From: Gemmatimonadaceae bacterium
GTDB taxonomy: Bacteria > Gemmatimonadota > Gemmatimonadetes > Gemmatimonadales > Gemmatimonadaceae
Length of the DNA: 5,750 bases
Assembly: GCA_019689955.1 (NCBI GenBank)
Contig: JADGGM010000233.1
Span: forward strand, 1 to 5,750
Direction of reading: 5' to 3'
Under the pieces are notes generated by a model, which saw only the letters and a list, made by a program, of their open reading frames with translations, had not been told where the DNA came from and did no database searches. Of the stretch, positions 1 to 5,750 are shown piece by piece. Position numbers and translations under genes: made by a program. Positions within the stretch are counted from its first letter, which is position 1. The number at the start of each line of letters is the position of its first letter.

Positions 1-57
1 CCCGCGGACGTGCGCTTCACCGCGCCCCCCGCCGTCGCCGGCTCCGACACCCCATGA
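1..57 (+). CDS. C-terminal end of upstream gene, probably HlyD/YbhG-type periplasmic adaptor (partial)
   Basis: Only the last 18 codons are present, read from base 1 to the TGA at 55-57. The peptide contains PADVRFTAP followed by a short A/P/G-rich tail. A PADVxF string near the C-terminus is typical of the last beta-strands of HlyD-family membrane fusion proteins, as in the 'GMPADVxF' endings of YbhG-like adaptors. Such adaptors usually sit directly upstream of YbhF/YbhS/YbhR-type ABC genes. The stop overlaps the next ATG in an ATGA arrangement, so the two genes are very likely co-transcribed and translationally coupled. The identification rests on a short peptide plus gene order; the reading frame and stop are clear, the family is an inference. 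Confidence 0.5.
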   Translation, partial: PADVRFTAPPAVAGSDTP

Positions 58-1034
58 GCGCGCCCCGCCCGGCAGCCCGCGCCCCATCGCGCGTCGACGA
101 CCACGCCGTCGTCGTCGACGATCTGGTCAAGACCTTCGGCCGGACCACGGCGCTCGACCACGTGTCCGTGTCCATCGGGCGGGGCGAGCTGTTCGGCTTC
201 ATCGGGCCGGACGGCGGAGGGAAGACGACGCTCTTCCGCATCCTCGCCACCCTCCTCCTCCCCGATGCCGGGCGCGCGCGCGTGCTGGGGTACGACGTGG
301 TGCACGACCTGTGGGCACTTCGCCGGCGCATCGGCTACATGGCCGGCCGCTTCTCGCTCTACATGGACCTGAGCGTGGAGGAGAACGTCCGCTTCTTCGC
401 CTCGGTGTTCGGGACGACGCTGGAGCGCGAGCACGCGCGGATCGCGCCGATCTACTCGCAGCTCGAGTCGTTCCGGGCACGCCGCGCCGGGGCGCTCTCG
501 GGGGGGATGAAGCAGAAGCTCGCGCTCTGCTGCGCGCTCGTCCACCGTCCGGACATCCTCATCCTCGACGAGCCGACCACGGGGGTCGACGCGGTCTCGC
601 GGCGCGAGCTCTGGGACCTCCTCGGCCACCTCCAACGGTCGGGGCTCACGATCGTGGTGTCGACGCCGTACATGGATGAGGCGGGACGCTGCGACCGCGT
701 AGCGCTCGTGCAGCGCGGGCACCTCCTCGCCGTCGACACCCCGGCCGCGATCGCGCAGTCGTTCGGCCGGCCGCTCTTCGCGGTGCACGCCGCGGACCGC
801 TACCGGGCGCTCCTCGCGCTGCGCGAGTACGAGCACGCGGCCACCGTTTTCCCGTTCGGGAGCGTGCTGCACTACACCGACACCCGCACGATGCTCCCCC
901 CCGAGCGCATCGCCCACGAGGCGCTCGCCTTTCTCATCGCGCGCGGTTTCGGCGACGCCACCGTCACGCCGATTGCCCCGACCGTCGAGGACACGTTCAT
1001 GGCGCGCATGGGCGGCGCCGGGGAGGCCGCGTGA
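54..1034 (+). CDS. ABC transporter ATP-binding protein, YbhF N-half type (degenerate-site NBD)
   Basis: A 326-residue cytoplasmic ATPase subunit of an ABC-2 exporter. Visible motifs are Walker A GPDGGGKT (51-58), signature LSGGM (148-152), Walker B ILILDE (168-173) and D-loop GVDA (177-180). Two normally conserved residues are replaced. The Q-loop position in YMAGRFSLY is Gly98 instead of Gln, and the switch histidine is Pro205 in STPYMDEA. The first half of E. coli YbhF also has a GPDG Walker A, an LSGGMKQKL signature and no switch His, so this is a family trait rather than decay. Residues about 225-326 form a C-terminal extension ending in VEDTFMARMG, matching the linker that follows NBD1 in YbhF. 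The ATG overlaps the upstream stop (ATGA) without a clear Shine-Dalgarno sequence, suggesting coupled translation. It overlaps the next gene by 4 bases and should heterodimerise with that product. Confident as to family; substrate unknown. Confidence 0.93.
   Translation: MSAPRPAARAPSRVDDHAVVVDDLVKTFGRTTALDHVSVSIGRGELFGFIGPDGGGKTTLFRILATLLLPDAGRARVLGYDVVHDLWALRRRIGYMAGRFSLYMDLSVEENVRFFASVFGTTLEREHARIAPIYSQLESFRARRAGALSGGMKQKLALCCALVHRPDILILDEPTTGVDAVSRRELWDLLGHLQRSGLTIVVSTPYMDEAGRCDRVALVQRGHLLAVDTPAAIAQSFGRPLFAVHAADRYRALLALREYEHAATVFPFGSVLHYTDTRTMLPPERIAHEALAFLIARGFGDATVTPIAPTVEDTFMARMGGAGEAA
1022..1026 (+). promoter_or_regulatory. Ribosome binding site for the second ATPase gene
   Basis: GGAGG lies inside the end of the preceding ATPase gene, 4 bases before GTG 1031. 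It supports GTG 1031 as the real start even though no ATG is present there. Confidence 0.7.
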
Positions 1035-1777
1035 ACGACGGCCCCGCCGCGGTCGTGATCCGCGCTACGAACCTCACCCGCACCTTCGGGCGCTTCGTGG
1101 CGGTCGACCACATCACGTTCGAGGTGCGCGCCGGAGAGGTGTTCGGCTTCCTCGGCGCCAATGGGGCGGGGAAGACCACGGCGATCCGCATGCTCTGCGG
1201 GCTCCTCCTCCCCTCGAGCGGCGACGCATCCGTCGCCGGGCACGATGTGTACACGGAGAGCGAGGCGATCAAGCGCGACATCGGCTACATGAGCCAGCGC
1301 TTCTCGCTCTACGACGACCTCACGGTGCGCGAGAACATCCGCCTCTACGGCGGGATCTACGGCCTCTCCGCCGCGAGAGTCCGCGAGCGCACGGGCGCCC
1401 TGGTCGCCCGCCTGGGGCTGGAGCACGTGGTCGAGTCGCCGGTCCGCGCGATCCCGCTCGGCTGGAAGCAGAAGCTCGCCTTCTCCGTCGCCCTCCTGCA
1501 CGAGCCGCGCATCGTCTTCCTCGACGAGCCGACCGGTGGCGTGGACCCGATCACGCGCCGGCAGTTCTGGGAGATGATCTACCAGACGGCGGCCGAGGGG
1601 ACGACGGTGTTCGTGACCACCCACTACATGGACGAAGCGGAGTACTGCGACCGGATCTCCATTATGGTCGACGGCCGCCTCGCCGCCATGGGCGCGCCGG
1701 TGGAGCTCGAGCGGCAGTACGGGGTGGCGAGCATCGACGACGTGTTCCTCCGCCTCGCGCGACCGGAGGGATCGTGA
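1031..1777 (+). CDS. ABC transporter ATP-binding protein, YbhF C-half type (catalytic-site NBD)
   Basis: A 248-residue ATPase subunit, the probable partner of the preceding gene's product. Motifs are Walker A GANGAGKT (42-49), Q-loop Gln89 in YMSQRFSLY, Walker B IVFLDE (161-166), D-loop GVDP (170-173) and switch His198 in TTHYMDEAEYCDR. The signature is not LSGGQ but LGWKQ (143-147), comparable to the LGFKQ of YbhF's second domain. The C-terminus, SIDDVFLRLARPEGS, resembles the tail of YbhF. The two ATPases total 574 residues, close to the roughly 578 of YbhF, so they look like its halves encoded separately. GTG 1031 is chosen because it overlaps the upstream stop (GTGA), has GGAGG at 4-base spacing, and gives the usual length before the first beta-strand. 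The gene overlaps the first permease by 4 bases. Confidence 0.93.
   Translation: MNDGPAAVVIRATNLTRTFGRFVAVDHITFEVRAGEVFGFLGANGAGKTTAIRMLCGLLLPSSGDASVAGHDVYTESEAIKRDIGYMSQRFSLYDDLTVRENIRLYGGIYGLSAARVRERTGALVARLGLEHVVESPVRAIPLGWKQKLAFSVALLHEPRIVFLDEPTGGVDPITRRQFWEMIYQTAAEGTTVFVTTHYMDEAEYCDRISIMVDGRLAAMGAPVELERQYGVASIDDVFLRLARPEGS
1765..1770 (+). promoter_or_regulatory. Ribosome binding site for the first permease gene
   Basis: GGAGGG lies within the last codons of the ATPase gene, 3 bases before GTG 1774. The spacing is short, but the overlap with the upstream stop would allow re-initiation. It decides the permease start in a frame that stays open far upstream. Confidence 0.6.
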
Positions 1778-2877
1778 AGGCGCTCCTCGGCCTGTTGCGC
1801 AAGGAAGGCTATCACATCCGCCGCGATCGGCGGACGCTCGTGGTGCTCGTCCTCTTCCCCATCATTCAGGTCGTGCTGTTCGGCTACGCGATCCGCACCG
1901 ACGTGCGCAACGTCCGGCTCGCGATCGTCGACCCCTCCCCCGATTACGCGACCCTCGCGCTGCGCACCCGCTTCGCCGCGACGGACGTCTTTCGGATCGT
2001 CGCCGAGCTGCGTCGCCCGGAACCGCTGGCGCAGCTCTTCCGTTCCGGGCGGGCGCAGGAGGCGATCGTGTTCGCCCCCGACTTCGCCGACCGACTGGCC
2101 CGCGGCCTCCCCGCGCGCGTGCAGATCGTCACCGACGCCACGGAGCCGAACACGGGGAGCGCCATGCAGAGCTACGCGCTCTCGCTCATCCGCGACTACG
2201 AGCGCGACCTGCGCGCCGCGGGGAGCGCGGTCCGCATCGAGCCGGAGCTGCGCCTGCGGTTCAACCCCACGCGCGAGAGCGCGAACCTGTTCGTGCCGGG
2301 GCTCCTCGCGCTCATCCTGGCGATCATCTCCTCGCTCATGACCGCGATCTCGATCGCCCGCGAGAAGGAGACGGGGACCATGGAAGCGCTCCTCGTCTCC
2401 CCGCTCCGGCCGTGGCAGATCATCGTCGGCAAGGTCGTCCCGTACCTGGCGATCGGGTTCGTGAGCGTGCTCGGCGTGCTGGCCGAGGCCCACCTCGTCT
2501 TCCGCGTCCCGGTCCGCGGGAGCGTGCTCCTCCTGCTCGCGGAGGGGATGTTGTTCATCCTCGCCTCGCTCGCGCTCGGTGTCCTCATCTCCGCGCGCAC
2601 CGCATCCCAGCGGGTCGCCATGATGGGGGCGCTCGTCGGCACCATGCTCCCGACGATCATGCTCTCGGGGTTCATCTTCCCGGTCGAGAGCATGCCACGC
2701 GTCCTCCAGTGGATCGCCGGCGTGCTCCCGGCCACGTGGTTCGTGCGCATCGCGCGCGACATCATGCTGAAAGGGGTGGGGATCGCGTACCTGTGGCCGG
2801 AGACGCTCGTCCTCGCCGCCATGGTGCTCGTGCTGCTCGCGCTGAGCGCGCGCTCCTTTCACGTCCGTCTGGAGTAG
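1774..2877 (+). CDS. ABC-2 type permease subunit (YbhS/YbhR-like), first of two
   Basis: A 367-residue inner-membrane permease. A short basic N-terminus (LRKEGYHIRRDRR) precedes TM1 at about 21-40. A periplasmic domain of about 130 residues follows, then five hydrophobic segments at about 172-195, 222-244, 250-273, 281-303 and 342-360. This six-TM plan with a large loop after TM1 is the ABC-2 export permease fold. The motif REKETGTMEALLVSP (196-210), just after TM2, is the characteristic cytoplasmic element thought to contact the ATPase. The frame is open as far upstream as 973, but that stretch is the ATPase gene read in the wrong frame. GTG 1774 is preferred because it overlaps the ATPase stop (GTGA), has GGAGGG upstream and starts directly at the family N-terminus. 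It should pair with the next gene's product as a heterodimer. Confidence 0.92.
   Translation: MKALLGLLRKEGYHIRRDRRTLVVLVLFPIIQVVLFGYAIRTDVRNVRLAIVDPSPDYATLALRTRFAATDVFRIVAELRRPEPLAQLFRSGRAQEAIVFAPDFADRLARGLPARVQIVTDATEPNTGSAMQSYALSLIRDYERDLRAAGSAVRIEPELRLRFNPTRESANLFVPGLLALILAIISSLMTAISIAREKETGTMEALLVSPLRPWQIIVGKVVPYLAIGFVSVLGVLAEAHLVFRVPVRGSVLLLLAEGMLFILASLALGVLISARTASQRVAMMGALVGTMLPTIMLSGFIFPVESMPRVLQWIAGVLPATWFVRIARDIMLKGVGIAYLWPETLVLAAMVLVLLALSARSFHVRLE
2871..2874 (+). promoter_or_regulatory. Ribosome binding site for the second permease gene
   Basis: GGAG lies across the end of the first permease gene, 8 bases before GTG 2883. It fits the 5-base intergenic gap and coupled translation. 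Confidence 0.5.
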
Positions 2878-2882
2878 GGGAC

Positions 2883-4052
2883 GTGCGCCGCATCCTCTCG
2901 CTCGCCCGGGCCGAGGTCCTGCGCATCGTGCGCGACCGCGCGACGCTCGTGCAGATCTTCCTCGTGCCGCTCGCGCAGTTGCTCGTCCTGGCGAACGCCG
3001 CGACGTTCCAGATCACCGACACCCCCATGTACGTGGTCGACCTCGACCACACGAGCACCTCGCGCGGGCTCGTGACGCGCTTCACGGCATCGGGGCACTT
3101 CGAGATCATCGGCGAGTCGTCGTCGCTCGACCTGGCCAACGACGCCCTCCGGCGCGGCCGCGCGACGATGGTGCTGGCGATCCCCAGGGACTTCGAGGCG
3201 TCGCTCGTGCGCGACCGGCGCGCGCCGGTGCAGATCGCCCTCAACGCCGAGAAGGGAGCGGCGGCGGGGATCGTTCAGGCGTACGCGTCGGCCATCCTCG
3301 CGGCGTACTCCGCCGAGCTCGGCACCACGCTGCGCCCGAGCATCGGCGCCGTGCGCGCCGGGATCGCGGGCGGGCAGCTCGGCGAGCCCCCGCCCGTACG
3401 CGGCGCGGCGCGCATCGACGTCCGCACGCGGAGCTGGTACAACCCCGCGCTCGACTACCGGGACTACATGGTGCCGGGGATCCTCGTGGCGCTCGTCACC
3501 GTGATCGGGACGCTGCTCGCGGCGCAGAACATCGCGCGCGAGAAGGAGCTGGGGACGCTCGAGCAGCTCAACGTCACACCGGTCACCCGTGCCCAGTTCA
3601 TCACCGCGAAGCTCCTCCCGTTGTGGGTGCTCGCGCTGCTGGAGCTGGCGCTGGGGCTCGTCGTCGGGCACCTCGTCTTCGGCATGCCGGTGCGCGGGAG
3701 CGTGGCGCTCCTCTTCGGCGTGGCCGGGATCTACCTCGTGGCGGCGCTGGCGATCGGGCTCTGGATCTCGACGCTCGTCGAGACGCAGCAGCAGGCGATG
3801 TTCGTCACGTTCTTCATCGTGATGATCTACTTCCTCATGAGTGGCCTCTTCACGCCGCTCGACAGCATGCCGCGGTGGGTGCAGCTCCTCGCGGAGCTCA
3901 ACCCCGTGCGCCACTTCGTGGAGATCTCGCGGGCGATCCTCGTGAAGGGGGCGGGGCTCCGCGACATCGTGCGCCCGCTCGGAGCACTCGTCATCCTCGC
4001 GCTCGCGGCGCTCGGCGTTTCCGTCCGGCAGTACAGTAAACGCAGCGCGTGA
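2883..4052 (+). CDS. ABC-2 type permease subunit (YbhR/YbhS-like), second of two
   Basis: A 389-residue inner-membrane permease, paralogous to the preceding one. TM1 is at about 21-41 and a periplasmic domain of about 150 residues follows. Further TM segments lie at about 196-216, 245-266, 273-296, 305-325 and 363-382. The ABC-2 motif after TM2 reads REKELGTLEQLNVTP (219-233). MSGLFTPLDSMPRWVQ (319-334) matches the conserved TM5-TM6 region of YbhS/YbhR proteins. The frame is open upstream to 2412, but that part overlaps the first permease out of frame. GTG 2883 lies 5 bases after the upstream stop and gives the expected MRR-LARAEVLRIVRDR amphipathic N-terminus. This is the last gene of the exporter operon. 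Which of the two permeases is the YbhS or YbhR orthologue cannot be settled here. Confidence 0.92.
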   Translation: MRRILSLARAEVLRIVRDRATLVQIFLVPLAQLLVLANAATFQITDTPMYVVDLDHTSTSRGLVTRFTASGHFEIIGESSSLDLANDALRRGRATMVLAIPRDFEASLVRDRRAPVQIALNAEKGAAAGIVQAYASAILAAYSAELGTTLRPSIGAVRAGIAGGQLGEPPPVRGAARIDVRTRSWYNPALDYRDYMVPGILVALVTVIGTLLAAQNIAREKELGTLEQLNVTPVTRAQFITAKLLPLWVLALLELALGLVVGHLVFGMPVRGSVALLFGVAGIYLVAALAIGLWISTLVETQQQAMFVTFFIVMIYFLMSGLFTPLDSMPRWVQLLAELNPVRHFVEISRAILVKGAGLRDIVRPLGALVILALAALGVSVRQYSKRSA

Positions 4053-4214
4053 CGCGTCCCGTCGCGTCGCGCGTGCGTCAATCGATGTACACGCTACACG
4101 CGCGCACGGATCGTGCAACGCGCCGCGGCCGCGGGGCGGTGGAGGGCGCAGCGGGCTCGGCCACTGGCGTCGTTCGCCGCCTGTCGCCGTCGATGCTCGA
4201 GCCGGAGGTTGCCC
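4053..4214 (+). other. Non-coding gap between exporter operon and lipoprotein gene
   Basis: This 162-base stretch has no convincing gene. A frame open on the + strand across it (4049-4468) runs into the lipoprotein gene in another frame and has no family features. The gap contains an inverted repeat TGACGC/GCGTCA (4050-4055 and 4075-4080) at the end of the last permease gene, a 5-bp stem GCACG/CGTGC (4104-4108 and 4112-4116), and the perfect 12-base palindrome CCGCGGCCGCGG (4123-4134). None is followed by a T-run, so no rho-independent terminator can be called. The relatively AT-rich patch around 4078-4098 is the only place where a promoter for the downstream gene looks plausible; I cannot assign -35 and -10 boxes. 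Confidence 0.5.
4204..4208 (+). promoter_or_regulatory. Ribosome binding site of the arylsulfotransferase-like gene
   Basis: GGAGG is placed 6 bases before GTG 4215. This is the best-spaced Shine-Dalgarno in the window. It fixes the start at a position that yields a complete lipoprotein signal peptide. Confidence 0.75.
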
Positions 4215-5699
4215 GTGAACGCCAGACGTCAGAGCGCACGATCGCGTGTTGCTCGCCGCCGCGCGCTCGCCGCGGCCCCAGTCATTGCCATCATCGCCGC
4301 CGCGTGCGGGAGCGAGTCCACCCCCACGACGTCGCCGGGACCCAAGCCCTCCCCGGTGCCCGTGACCAACGTGGCGCTCGCGTCGAATCCGAACAACGTG
4401 CTCTCCACGATCGTCACCTTCCAGGCGCCGGGGGCGGATTCGGCGCGCGTCGTGTACACCGCCGATGACGGGAGCACGGGCGCGACGCCGTTCACGACGG
4501 GCGTGGATTCCGGGCGCATCGTCGCGCTGGGCCTCGCGCCGTCGACGTCGTATCGCATGATCGTGGAAGCGCGCACCGGCGACACGAGCGCCGTCTCGGA
4601 CAGCACCACGTTCACGACCGACACGCTCCCGAGCTTTCTCGCCGGGACGCAGCTCGTGAGCAGTGTGCCATCGACCGGCGGGTATGTGCTCGCGGGGCTG
4701 CGCGACGGCAACGCCGAGTACGTCGTCGCGTTCGACTCGACAGGGCGCGTCGCGTGGTACCGTGCGTTCAACGAGGGGACGGGGATCGGCGAGATCAAAC
4801 AGCAGCAGAACGGGAACGTGACCGTGTTCCTCGGGAACAACAGCGGCGGGTTCCCCCTTCCCGGCCGCTACGTGGAGATCGCGCCGAGCGGCGACACGGT
4901 GCGCAGCTTCACCACCACCGGCGCCACGTACGTGGACAATCACGAGCTCTGGATCCTCACCAAGGATGGCGCGTACGATGGCGCGGTGATGTTCACCCTG
5001 ACCGAGCGGCACGTCGACCTCAGTGCGCAGGGCGGGCCCGCGGACACCGTGGTTTCCGGACATCAGGTCGTGCGCATCGACGCCGACGGGAGCCAGCACG
5101 TCGTCTTCGACGCGTGGGACCACTTCAGCCCCGCGGACAACGTGGAGCCGATCCCCGGGCAGGAGGACTTCGATCACCCGAACGCGCTCGCGTTCACGCC
5201 GGACGGCAACTATCTCGTGTCCTGGCGCAATCTCGACGCGATCACCAAGATCGACGCCACGACGGGGGCGATCCTCTGGACCCTCGCGAGCCCGTGGGCC
5301 GCCGTGCCCAGCGACTTCACGATCGTCGGCGATCCACTGGGCGGCTTCAGCGCGCAGCACAGCGTGCGCGTGACGCCCGATGGGACCGTGCTCCTCTTCG
5401 ACAACGGGACCCTTCACTCGCCGCCGGTGAGCCGGGGGCTCGAGTATCGCATCGACGAGAACGCCAAGACCGCGACCCTCGTCCGGCAGTTCCTGCACAC
5501 ACCGCCGTACTACGACCAGTTCACCGGCTCGGTGCAGCGGCTGGCGAACGGGAACACGCTCATCGGCTGGACCTGGAACACGAGCCCGATCGCGGCGACG
5601 GAGATGACCCCGAGCGGGACCGTGGTGTGGGAGGGGACATTGCAGGCGCCGAGCCCTCAGCTCCCGTATCGGTTCACGAAGATCGCGTCGCTGTACCGG
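4215..5699 (+). CDS. Arylsulfotransferase (ASST) family lipoprotein, 3' end missing
   Basis: 495 genomic codons; the frame stays open to 5750, but the last 17 codons are adapter. Family members transfer a sulfuryl group from a phenolic sulfate to another phenol without PAPS, in the periplasm. The N-terminus has an Arg-rich region, a hydrophobic core (about 17-30) and a lipobox AAAC with Cys31, then a Ser/Thr/Pro linker. Residues about 48-130 look like a beta-sandwich (FN3-like or ASST N-terminal domain). From about 135 onward there are repeated propeller-like strands (VAFDSTGRVAWY, KIDATTGAILW, MTPSGTVVWEG). Candidate catalytic residues are His243 (NHEL), His321 and Asn323 (DHPN), Arg338 (SWRN) and His382 (AQHS), followed by FDNG (395-398). 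Their order and spacing resemble His252, His356, Asn358, Arg374 and His436 of the E. coli CFT073 enzyme, cited from memory. The lipobox Cys is the only cysteine. SLYR near the break suggests that only a short tail is lost. Enzyme activity is inferred; some relatives have no known substrate. Confidence 0.85.
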
Positions 5700-5750
5700 C
5701 TGTCTCTTATTCAAATCTCCGAGCCCACGAGACTCGACGTCCTCGCGTAT
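5700..5750. other. Illumina Nextera adapter read-through (assembly artefact, not genomic)
   Basis: Bases 5700-5718 match the Tn5 mosaic end used in Nextera libraries, CTGTCTCTTATACACATCT, at 17 of 19 positions (differences at 5711 and 5714). Bases 5719-5733 match the read-2 adapter arm CCGAGCCCACGAGAC exactly. Bases 5734-5741 (TCGACGTC) occupy the 8-base i7 index slot. Bases 5742-5750 match the start of the P7 arm, ATCTCGTAT, at 7 of 9 positions. The order and lengths are exactly those of a library molecule read past its insert. The translated tail LSLIQISEPTR is a variant of the peptide this adapter gives when translated in this frame. Genomic sequence therefore stops at 5699. Confidence 0.96.

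Noticed and set aside
311..679. Small + strand open frame inside the first ATPase gene
   Set aside because: It is an alternative frame across the Walker B and signature region, with Arg/Ala-rich composition and no independent ribosome binding site.
54..1034. First ATPase as a decaying pseudogene because Q-loop Gln and switch His are missing
   Set aside because: The frame is intact, Walker A/B and signature are kept, and the first half of YbhF also lacks the switch His. The defects match those of the partner gene in a way that fits asymmetric heterodimers.
973..1773. Upstream extension of the first permease frame
   Set aside because: The added residues are an Arg/Pro-rich out-of-frame reading of the second ATPase gene. 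GTG 1774 with its ribosome binding site explains the start.
1624..2862. Long minus-strand open frame opposite the first permease
   Set aside because: Composition is dominated by Arg, Glu, His and Asp without any domain. It mirrors the codon bias of the + strand permease.
2412..2882. Upstream extension of the second permease frame
   Set aside because: It overlaps membrane-spanning coding sequence of the first permease in another frame and reads as Arg/Pro-rich noise.
4053..4214. Rho-independent terminator after the second permease
   Set aside because: Inverted repeats are present but none is followed by a T-tract.
2859..5714. Very long open frame on the minus strand (about 950 codons)
   Set aside because: It lies antisense to the second permease and the arylsulfotransferase, both with clear family motifs. 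Its product is a low-complexity Arg/Glu/His/Asp-rich string typical of antisense frames in high-GC DNA, and it even runs into the adapter.
5700..5718. Tn5/IS50 mosaic end, suggesting a natural transposon insertion
   Set aside because: The mosaic end is followed immediately by the synthetic Nextera read-2 arm and index slot, not by transposon sequence.

Overview
The window is very GC-rich, with strong third-position GC bias, tight gene packing, four-base start/stop overlaps and GTG starts on four of the five genes whose start is visible. With an envelope-type export system and a lipoprotein, this suggests a Gram-negative, high-GC environmental bacterium. Gemmatimonadota or a similar phylum is my guess from the style of the proteins; nothing in the sequence proves it.

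Layout, all on the + strand. Positions 1-57 hold the last codons of an upstream gene, probably the HlyD/YbhG-type periplasmic adaptor that usually precedes such operons. Positions 54-4052 hold four tightly linked ABC-2 exporter genes: two ATPases (54-1034 and 1031-1777) and two permeases (1774-2877 and 2883-4052). The ATPase pair looks like the two halves of E. coli YbhF encoded separately, and the permeases correspond to YbhS and YbhR. Together with the adaptor they should form one export pump: a periplasmic adaptor, a permease heterodimer and an ATPase heterodimer with one consensus and one degenerate ATP site. The substrate cannot be read from sequence.

Positions 4053-4214 are a non-coding gap. 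A separate gene starts at GTG 4215 behind a good ribosome binding site. It encodes a secreted lipoprotein of the arylsulfotransferase (ASST) beta-propeller family, with candidate active-site His/Asn/Arg residues in the expected order. Its true C-terminus is missing.

The last 51 bases (5700-5750) are not genomic. They match the Illumina Nextera read-2 adapter (Tn5 mosaic end, adapter arm, 8-base index slot, start of the P7 arm) with a few mismatches. The contig therefore ends in untrimmed adapter, and the final 17 codons of the open frame are artefact. I see no RNA gene, CRISPR array or mobile element. Apart from the adapter, the window is a fairly ordinary exporter operon plus an arylsulfotransferase-like gene; I did not find a convincing new system.
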